Assembly (NCBI GenBank): GCA_023454395.1
Contig: JAEYFY010000457.1
Span: forward strand, 1-12,935
From: Pseudomonadota bacterium
GTDB taxonomy: Bacteria; Pseudomonadota; Gammaproteobacteria; Enterobacterales; Enterobacteriaceae
DNA length: 12,935 nucleotides
Direction of reading: 5' to 3'
Shown here: positions 1 to 5,089 of the stretch, piece after piece
Layout: every line of letters starts with the position of its first letter
How positions within the stretch are numbered: the first letter of the stretch is position 1
Program-made: the position numbers and the translations under genes
The notes under the pieces: model-generated
Seen by the model: the letters and a program-made list of their open reading frames with translations, nothing else
Database searches by the model: none
What the model was told of the DNA's origin: nothing

Positions 1-64
1 CGTCATTCATACCTAATTGGTTATACCAAAGCACATTGCACGGGGTGAGGCTATTGCTGGACAT
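1..64 (-). CDS. ppsA: Phosphoenolpyruvate synthase, N-terminal fragment (runs off the left edge)
   Basis: Only the first 21 codons are inside the window, read leftward from ATG at 64-62. The peptide includes LWYNQLGMND, which matches the conserved N-terminus of PEP synthase, where E. coli PpsA has LWYNQLGMNDVDRVGG. The enzyme converts pyruvate, ATP and water to PEP, AMP and phosphate for gluconeogenesis in the cytoplasm. A good ribosome binding site (AAGGA at about 78-74 on the minus strand, 9 nt spacing) supports this start. The divergent neighbour is ppsR, the dedicated regulator of PEP synthase, the same arrangement as in E. coli. The leader between start and promoter has a long pyrimidine tract. 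The call rests on a short peptide but synteny makes it strong. Confidence 0.93.
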   Translation of the reverse strand, partial: MSSNSLTPCNVLWYNQLGMND

Positions 65-92
65 TGAGAACAATCCTTTTTTAAACAATTAT

Positions 93-114
93 GAGAGAGA
101 GAAAAAAAGAAAAA
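93..114. other. Homopurine/homopyrimidine tract in the ppsA leader
   Basis: On the plus strand this is an unbroken run of G and A (GAGAGAGAGA followed by A-rich sequence). On the ppsA sense strand it is a U/C-rich stretch about 30-50 nt before the start codon. It could be an Hfq or ribosomal protein S1 contact in the ppsA 5' leader, or simply low-complexity sequence. No function is demonstrable from sequence alone. Confidence 0.3.
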
Positions 115-141
115 CCCGCTGTCAAAACGACAACGTAAATA

Positions 142-147
142 AGCGTA
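142..147 (-). promoter_or_regulatory. Candidate ppsA -10 element
   Basis: The minus strand reads TACGCT here, a weak sigma-70 -10 that keeps the TA and final T. It would start transcription near 135, placing the centre of the Cra-like site (180.5) at about -45.5. That is a usual position for Cra acting as an activator and would explain the lack of a good -35. This is inference from spacing. Confidence 0.3.
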
Positions 148-173
148 TCACAATGTTATGCTGAATATAGAAA

Positions 174-187
174 GGTGAATCGATCAA
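174..187. promoter_or_regulatory. Cra (FruR) operator candidate between ppsA and ppsR
   Basis: The sequence GGTGAATCGATCAA fits the degenerate Cra consensus RSTGAAWCSNTHHW at every defined position. Cra is the catabolite repressor/activator that responds to fructose phosphates, and it is known to activate ppsA in E. coli. The site lies in the divergent ppsA-ppsR intergenic region, about 45 bp from a plausible transcription start in each direction (near 135 leftward, near 226 rightward). It is therefore most likely an activator site for ppsA and possibly also for ppsR. Confidence 0.6.
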
Positions 188-213
188 CCAGAAAACTTTA
201 TTTTTTTATCCTT

Positions 214-219
214 TATAAT
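214..219 (+). promoter_or_regulatory. Candidate ppsR -10 element
   Basis: This is a consensus TATAAT in the divergent region, predicting a start near 226 and a leader of about 57 nt to the ppsR ATG. No good -35 lies 16-18 bp upstream. The Cra-like site centred at 180.5 would sit at -45.5, so activator dependence is possible. Confidence 0.4.
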
Positions 220-282
220 CACTAAAAATGCTATAGATAATATTGTTTGATTTGCTAATTCAGCTAAAAAAAGGTGGGTGTT

Positions 283-1149
283 ATGATATTAAGCTTGAAT
301 TCTATTAATTGTGATAATAATGAACCCATTGATAGGACAGTCTTTTTTATCTCTGATGGTACAGCGATTACGGCAGAGGTATTAGGCCATGCGGTGCTTT
401 CTCAATTTCCATTAAAAATGAAAAGTTATACATTGCCTTTTGTGTCTACTGTAGAAAGAGCTGAAGAAATAAAACAGAAAATCTCTGAAATTTATAAAAA
501 GAGTGGCGCTAAACCCCTGGTTTTTTATTCTATTATCAGCCCTGAAGTTAAACAGATAATAAATAGCAGTGAGGGTTTTTGTCAGGATATTGTCCAGTCT
601 CTTGTATTACCACTAGAAAAAGAAATGGGGATCAAAGCATCGCCAAAATTAAATAAAACCCATGGATTGACTGAAAAAAATCTTAGTAAATACGATGCTC
701 GTATTGCCGCTATCGAATACACCCTTTCCCATGATGATGGCATATCATTACGTAATCTCGACCAAGCACAAGTAATCTTAATTGGTGTTTCTCGTTGCGG
801 AAAAACGCCCACCAGCCTCTATTTAGCAATGCAATTTGGTATTCAGGCTGCCAACTATCCTTTCACCGCAGATGATATGGATTTCTTAAAACTGCCTGCT
901 GAATTAAAAGAATACCAACATAAATTGTTTGGTTTAACCATTGCACCAGAACGCTTAGCCGCTATTCGTGGTGAACGTCGTGAAAACAGCCGTTATGCCT
1001 CTATTCGTCAATGTAGAATTGAATTATCAGAAGTTGAAGCACTCTTTAGAAAGAACAACATTCCTTATCTCAACACCACCAACTATTCTGTTGAAGAAAT
1101 TTCAACCAAGGTGATTGATTCTATGGGATTAGCAAGAAGAATGTTCTAA
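283..1149 (+). CDS. ppsR: PEP synthase regulatory protein (bifunctional kinase/pyrophosphorylase)
   Basis: PpsR (DUF299/PSRP family, E. coli YdiA) inactivates PEP synthase by ADP-dependent phosphorylation of a threonine and reactivates it by phosphate-dependent removal. The product is 288 residues from ATG 283; E. coli PpsR is 277. Visible hallmarks are [17 protein letters not shown] near the N-terminus (about 22-38), the P-loop GVSRCGKT at 168-175, and the conserved RRENSRYAS near 231-239. A longer reading from GTG 274 exists, but ATG 283 is preferred because AAGGTG at 271-276 then serves as ribosome binding site. The gene is divergent from its target ppsA and precedes aroH, as in E. coli. 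The extra residues are at the N-terminus before the conserved core. Confidence 0.96.
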   Translation: MILSLNSINCDNNEPIDRTVFFISDGTAITAEVLGHAVLSQFPLKMKSYTLPFVSTVERAEEIKQKISEIYKKSGAKPLVFYSIISPEVKQIINSSEGFCQDIVQSLVLPLEKEMGIKASPKLNKTHGLTEKNLSKYDARIAAIEYTLSHDDGISLRNLDQAQVILIGVSRCGKTPTSLYLAMQFGIQAANYPFTADDMDFLKLPAELKEYQHKLFGLTIAPERLAAIRGERRENSRYASIRQCRIELSEVEALFRKNNIPYLNTTNYSVEEISTKVIDSMGLARRMF

Positions 1150-1218
1150 CGCATTTTTGTCATTTTTTTATTCGGTTTTCACTGAGAAGGCTGTTGAAAT
1201 TAGCTGAATTTCGTTTAT

Positions 1219-1234
1219 TGTGATCTTAATCACT
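1219..1234. promoter_or_regulatory. CRP-like site upstream of aroH
   Basis: TGTGATCTTAATCACT matches the CRP consensus TGTGA-N6-TCACA at 9 of 10 core positions and contains the perfect inverted repeat GTGAT-CTTA-ATCAC. It is centred about 44 bp before the aroH ATG. FNR is an alternative, since the repeat differs from TTGAT-N4-ATCAA at the two outermost bases. The strict TGTGA core favours CRP. Confidence 0.5.
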
Positions 1235-1248
1235 GGGTAGACTTACCC
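1235..1248. repeat. Short inverted repeat in the aroH promoter region
   Basis: GGGTA-GACT-TACCC is a perfect 5 bp repeat with a 4 nt gap, directly after the CRP-like palindrome and just before a possible -10 (TATATT, 1251-1256). It may be an operator half-site pair or chance. It does not resemble the TrpR operator. Confidence 0.3.
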
Positions 1249-1270
1249 TGTATATTTATTGAGATGAATT

Positions 1271-2320
1271 ATGCTAAAGACAGACGAACTACGGACTAAG
1301 GTGCTAGATAGTCTAGTAACACCAGAAACCTTAGCACAAGAGTTCCCCATTTCTGATGAGATAACCCAAAATATCACATCAGCACGTAAACGAATTGAAG
1401 CAATCCTTACCGGAGAAGACCAACGACTATTAGTGATTGTAGGCCCTTGCTCTATTCATGATCCTAAAGCGGCCAAAGAGTACGCCTCTAAGCTTAATCA
1501 GCTAAAAGAACGTTATCATGACCGCTTAGAAATCGTCATGAGAACCTACTTTGAAAAGCCACGTACGGTCATTGGTTGGAAAGGTTTAATCTCTGATCCT
1601 TACCTTGATAACTCTTGCAACGTCAACGAAGGTATTCGCCTTGCAAGAAAGCTATTAATTGAAATAAATGCATTAGGTTTACCCACTGCAACTGAATTTC
1701 TCGATATGGTTACAGGCCAATATATTGCAGATTTAATTAGTTGGGGTGCCATTGGTGCTAGAACGACTGAAAGCCAAGTTCATCGTGAAATGGCTTCTGC
1801 GCTTTCTTGCCCTGTTGGCTTTAAAAATGGCACTGATGGTAATACCCGCATTGCGATTGACGCTATTCGAGCTTCTCGTGTTGGCCACACCTTCTTATCG
1901 CCAGATAAAAATGGCCGTATGACAATTTACCAAACCAGTGGTAATCCGTATGGTCATATTATTCTGCGCGGAGGTAAAAAACCTAATTATCACGCAAGCG
2001 ATATTGCTGACGCTGTTGATGCGCTAAAACAAGTAGATTTACCAGAGCATCTTATTATCGATTTTAGCCATGGCAACTGTGAAAAAATTCATCGTCGTCA
2101 ATTAGAAGTAGCCAGAAATGTTGGTCAACAAATTAAAGATGGCTCACAAGCAATTGTTGGCGTGATGGCTGAAAGCTTTTTACAAGAAGGCTCCCAAAAA
2201 GTTGTGCAAAATAAACCTCTTAATTATGGGCAATCAATCACTGATCCTTGTTTAAGCTGGAATGACACAGAACAACTTCTTGAGTTATTAGCACAAGCCG
2301 TTGAGAGTCGATTTCAATAG
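1271..2320 (+). CDS. aroH: 3-deoxy-7-phosphoheptulonate (DAHP) synthase, AroH type
   Basis: This enzyme condenses phosphoenolpyruvate with erythrose 4-phosphate, the first step of the shikimate pathway. At 349 residues it is almost the length of E. coli AroH (348) and belongs to the class I AroFGH family. Conserved blocks include VGPCSIHD (about 57-64), MRTYFEKPRT (about 90-99), the region around GARTTESQ, CPVGFKNGTDGN (about 180-191), and DFSHGNC with a metal-binding His. The sequence and the location next to ppsR point to the Trp-sensitive isozyme AroH rather than AroF or AroG; allosteric specificity is inferred. The ribosome binding site is weak (GAG about 7 nt before ATG). No canonical TrpR operator is seen upstream. 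A strong terminator follows. Confidence 0.95.
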   Translation: MLKTDELRTKVLDSLVTPETLAQEFPISDEITQNITSARKRIEAILTGEDQRLLVIVGPCSIHDPKAAKEYASKLNQLKERYHDRLEIVMRTYFEKPRTVIGWKGLISDPYLDNSCNVNEGIRLARKLLIEINALGLPTATEFLDMVTGQYIADLISWGAIGARTTESQVHREMASALSCPVGFKNGTDGNTRIAIDAIRASRVGHTFLSPDKNGRMTIYQTSGNPYGHIILRGGKKPNYHASDIADAVDALKQVDLPEHLIIDFSHGNCEKIHRRQLEVARNVGQQIKDGSQAIVGVMAESFLQEGSQKVVQNKPLNYGQSITDPCLSWNDTEQLLELLAQAVESRFQ

Positions 2321-2330
2321 TCTTGTCTTT

Positions 2331-2354
2331 AAGGGGATATCCTTATCCCCTTTT
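2331..2354 (+). terminator. Rho-independent terminator of aroH
   Basis: An 8 bp stem (AAGGGGAT at 2331-2338 with ATCCCCTT at 2345-2352), a 6 nt loop, and a T-rich tail (TTTTATCTTTT) start 11 nt after the aroH stop. It isolates aroH from the heme locus. Confidence 0.88.
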
Positions 2355-2513
2355 ATCTTTTATATTCATTATGTTCCTCCTGATCCTCCCTCTTTCTGAC
2401 TTTATATTCAGGTAAAATATCAGCCTATTTTATTCCATTGTTTTAAATTTCATCACCTACCTCTTTATTACTCACAATATGACTTAAATTTACTTATTTA
2501 CGTTAAAAAAAGC

Positions 2514-2541
2514 TTGTCTAAACACTTTTGTTAACGATAAT
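2514..2541 (+). promoter_or_regulatory. Candidate promoter of hemP / heme locus
   Basis: TTGTCT (2514-2519), a 16 bp spacer and GATAAT (2536-2541) form a reasonable sigma-70 promoter, giving a start near 2548 and a leader of about 33 nt. The -10 lies inside the Fur box, so Fur-Fe2+ binding would block RNA polymerase. Confidence 0.6.
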
Positions 2542-2560
2542 GATTATCATAATGATAACG
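2536..2560. promoter_or_regulatory. Overlapping Fur boxes controlling the heme uptake locus
   Basis: GATAATGATTATCATAATG (2536-2554) matches the 19 bp Fur consensus at 16 positions. It contains two overlapping palindromes, ATGAT-T-ATCAT centred at 2545 and TTATCAT-A-ATGATAA centred at 2551. They are 6 bp apart, the spacing seen when two Fur dimers bind opposite faces. The boxes cover the probable -10 of hemP, so the locus should be repressed by Fur when iron is plentiful. Confidence 0.92.
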
Positions 2561-2580
2561 CTTATTACTCTTAGTGTATT

Positions 2581-2763
2581 ATGAATAAAAAAGCTAATAA
2601 TTTGGATAATTCTTTAACCAAACAAAATTCTCATTCTTCAATAATTCAATCGATTAATAGTATTGAGTTATTAGGTAAAGATGGCATGGTTTACATTCAA
2701 CATAACGGAGAGTTGTACCAACTACGCCAAACTAAAGCAGGAAAACTTATCCTGACTAAATAA
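2581..2763 (+). CDS. hemP: Small hemin uptake protein HemP/HmuP family
   Basis: This 60-residue protein has the HemP signature in its second half: ELLGKDGMVYIQHNGE followed by YQLRQTKAGKLILTK at the extreme C-terminus. The family is found beside bacterial heme uptake genes. E. coli YdiE is a member at the same chromosomal place, and in some Gram-negatives HmuP is reported to be a positive regulator of heme receptor expression. The first 25 residues are polar, Ser/Asn/Gln-rich and not conserved. No signal peptide is present, so it is probably cytoplasmic. No clear Shine-Dalgarno precedes the ATG. It is the first gene after the Fur-controlled promoter, 81 nt before hmuR1. Molecular function here is unproven. 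Confidence 0.9.
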   Translation: MNKKANNLDNSLTKQNSHSSIIQSINSIELLGKDGMVYIQHNGELYQLRQTKAGKLILTK

Positions 2764-2769
2764 TCTTTT

Positions 2770-2798
2770 TTGACAATAACGTGCAAGCCACCTATCGA
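2770..2798 (+). promoter_or_regulatory. Possible internal promoter ahead of hmuR1
   Basis: A perfect -35 TTGACA (2770-2775) is followed after exactly 17 bp by TATCGA (2793-2798), which keeps only TAT of the -10. It lies in the 81 nt hemP-hmuR1 gap with no Fur box over it. If active, it would give receptor expression partly independent of the hemP promoter. Confidence 0.3.
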
Positions 2799-2844
2799 CT
2801 CAGCTAGGCAGCCAGCTAAATAACTCCATATACAAGGACTTTTT

Positions 2845-5019
2845 ATGGATATTTATGGTATGTGTATGCTGAAGAAACATTTCAAATATTCAGGTATAGC
2901 AACAGCGCTTTGTCTGTTGTATTCCCCTATTGCCTCTGCACACCCTGAAAATACAGGAACGGACTCTATTACTGTTATTGGCTATAACGACGATCGATCC
3001 TCAGACTTTCACTCTGTTATTGATACTTCTTCGGCTAAAACACAAACCGCATCAACTACTGGTGAAATATTAAAAGATGTTGCTGGTGTGACGTTATCAG
3101 GAACCGGTATCACAAATGGCACGAATATTTTAATGCGAGGATACGACCAAAAAGGTATCAAGATCCTCGTCGATGGTATTCATCAACCACTAGAGAACAC
3201 CATAAATAATTTAGGTGGTATCTTTCTTGATCCCTCTTTAATTAGACGTGTTGATGTAAAACATGGCTCCGCATCCACTTTGCATGGTGCAGGTGCTATG
3301 GGAGGCGTTGTCGCGTTTAATACTCTTGATCCTCGCTCTATATTAGGTACGGATAAAAAATTAGGCGCAAAACTATTTAGCTCAGTTTCATCAGCAGATC
3401 GCCATTTTTCTTATGGTGGCATGATTGCAGCCAAACACGATATTGCAGAAGGTTTATTTGCGTATAGCCAACGCCAACGTGGTCCTATTCGTCTTGCTAA
3501 TGGTGATAAATTAGAAAACCACGAGCATATTAAAAATTTCTTTGCAAAAGCCTATTTTTATCCAACTGAAAATCAAACACTTATTATTTCAGCTCGCCAT
3601 TATGATAATTCAGGTGAACAACGAGAAGTTTTGCATCGAATGGGCGGATTTGGCAAGAATGAAAGTAACCAGATGCAGCGCGACACTCAGCAAAAAAATT
3701 ATGCGCTCACTCACCATTATGTTTCTGATACAAACTCATGGTTAGATTTAACCACTTATCTTTACTATTCACAGTTTGATATTAACCAAACGTTTTTAAC
3801 GGATACTAAATTAACAACGTCAGATTTAAAAAAAAATATCCAAGGTAAAATAGGTAAATACGAAGCACGTACACAATCGACTTACGGGCTTAAATTTGAA
3901 GATAATGCCAGTATCAATTGGTTTGATACATTTAATCAATCTGTGATTATTGGTACAGAAGCTTATCAGCAGAAAATGCAATCAAATGAACAAGCAAAAA
4001 ACTTTCCTTTAGCGAAAATGAATTATATCGCAGGTTGGTTGCAAAGTTCTCTCAGTACACCATCACTCCCTCTTACACTCACAACAGGTATACGTTATCA
4101 CTATTACAAAAATATACCTGGTGAAGGGCTTGATCCTTTCTTCAGTAAATTTTCGGCTAAAACATTACAAGCAGAAAAACATACATCGAGTTATCGAGGA
4201 ACCACTGAAAATATCACGTTAGCCTTCACACCAACACGTTGGTTACAACTTTATTCTACCTATTCAACTGCGTTTCGCGCGCCAACTTTAAATGAAATGT
4301 TTAATGATTCATTCCATTTTAAAGCGGGTTTTTTTAATGCGCATTGGGTGCCTAATCCAAACTTAAAACCTGAAAGAAATAGCACTTGGGAATATGGCGC
4401 TGATTTCTCATTTAAACAGCTTTTATCACAACAAGATAAACTCATTTTAAAAGCTGCTTATTTTGATACTAAATCAAAAGATTACATTACTTATGGTCCT
4501 TGGCATTCAAGTTCATTTGCGGGTAAATTAAATCTCCAAGCATTTAATATTCCCAACGCAATGATTGAAGGTATTGATCTTAGTCTGCGTTATTCACACC
4601 CATTAATTTCTCTAGGCTTAAGTTATAACCGTACTCATACCCTAGAGTTAACCACACATGAAACCATTTCGCCGGTTCGCCCTGAAATACTGACGACCTT
4701 TATTCAACTTCCTGTCGCTAAAACCCCATTCTCATTAGGGTGGTCAGGAAAATTCGCTGGTACTACCGCGAATAAAGGCACACATCGTGGACAAGCGCCT
4801 CATGTGAAAGGTAAAACCACAAATCGAATGCAAGAGCTTATTACTCAATATCCAGGCTATGGTATTCACGATTTTTCAATCAGTTATCAATCTCAAAACA
4901 ATAAAGATATTCAAGCCGCGTTAGCGCTCACCAATGCGTTTAATCGAGAATATTTCTCAGCATTAGGTGTGCCACAAGAAGGTCGAAATATCAAAATGTC
5001 CATCAGTTATCGCTGGTAG
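2845..5019 (+). CDS. hmuR1: TonB-dependent outer-membrane heme receptor 1
   Basis: This 724-residue protein is a TonB-dependent receptor of the HmuR/HemR/ShuA family for heme or hemoprotein uptake. It has a signal peptide (likely cleavage after ASA at 30-32), a probable TonB box SITVIG (41-46), a plug domain to about residue 160, and a beta-barrel ending in SYRW with the terminal aromatic typical of outer-membrane proteins. The FRAP box (477-480) and NPNL box (504-507) that mark heme receptors are both present, with H491 at the position of the barrel-loop heme-ligand histidine. The plug histidine of the family (HemR His128, ShuA His86) appears replaced by Asn122. ATG 2845 is chosen because AAGGA lies 6 nt upstream, although Met8 would give a more ordinary signal peptide. 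An A9 tract occurs at 3828-3836. It is paralogous to hmuR2 but clearly diverged. Confidence 0.93.
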   Translation: MDIYGMCMLKKHFKYSGIATALCLLYSPIASAHPENTGTDSITVIGYNDDRSSDFHSVIDTSSAKTQTASTTGEILKDVAGVTLSGTGITNGTNILMRGYDQKGIKILVDGIHQPLENTINNLGGIFLDPSLIRRVDVKHGSASTLHGAGAMGGVVAFNTLDPRSILGTDKKLGAKLFSSVSSADRHFSYGGMIAAKHDIAEGLFAYSQRQRGPIRLANGDKLENHEHIKNFFAKAYFYPTENQTLIISARHYDNSGEQREVLHRMGGFGKNESNQMQRDTQQKNYALTHHYVSDTNSWLDLTTYLYYSQFDINQTFLTDTKLTTSDLKKNIQGKIGKYEARTQSTYGLKFEDNASINWFDTFNQSVIIGTEAYQQKMQSNEQAKNFPLAKMNYIAGWLQSSLSTPSLPLTLTTGIRYHYYKNIPGEGLDPFFSKFSAKTLQAEKHTSSYRGTTENITLAFTPTRWLQLYSTYSTAFRAPTLNEMFNDSFHFKAGFFNAHWVPNPNLKPERNSTWEYGADFSFKQLLSQQDKLILKAAYFDTKSKDYITYGPWHSSSFAGKLNLQAFNIPNAMIEGIDLSLRYSHPLISLGLSYNRTHTLELTTHETISPVRPEILTTFIQLPVAKTPFSLGWSGKFAGTTANKGTHRGQAPHVKGKTTNRMQELITQYPGYGIHDFSISYQSQNNKDIQAALALTNAFNREYFSALGVPQEGRNIKMSISYRW

Positions 5020-5046
5020 ATGAGGAGCAATAATTTACATAACAAA

Positions 5047-5065
5047 GGGCTGTATTTAACAGCCC
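5047..5065. other. Intercistronic hairpin between hmuR1 and hmuR2
   Basis: GGGCTGT (5047-5053) pairs perfectly with ACAGCCC (5059-5065) across a 5 nt loop. There is no T-run after it on the plus strand, so it is probably an mRNA stability or partial attenuation element rather than a full terminator. On the minus strand the tail (TTTGTTATG) is also weak. Confidence 0.6.
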
Positions 5066-5089
5066 ATTAAATAACGGAGATCCATCTGC

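Noticed and set aside
274..282. GTG start for ppsR giving three extra residues
   Set aside because: The GTG overlaps the AAGGTG ribosome binding site that serves ATG 283, and the extra residues are not part of the family.
3542..3745. Overlapping frames inside hmuR1, hmuR2, hmuS, hmuU and lplA
   Set aside because: They are shadow frames of well-supported genes, with no ribosome binding sites or recognisable domains.
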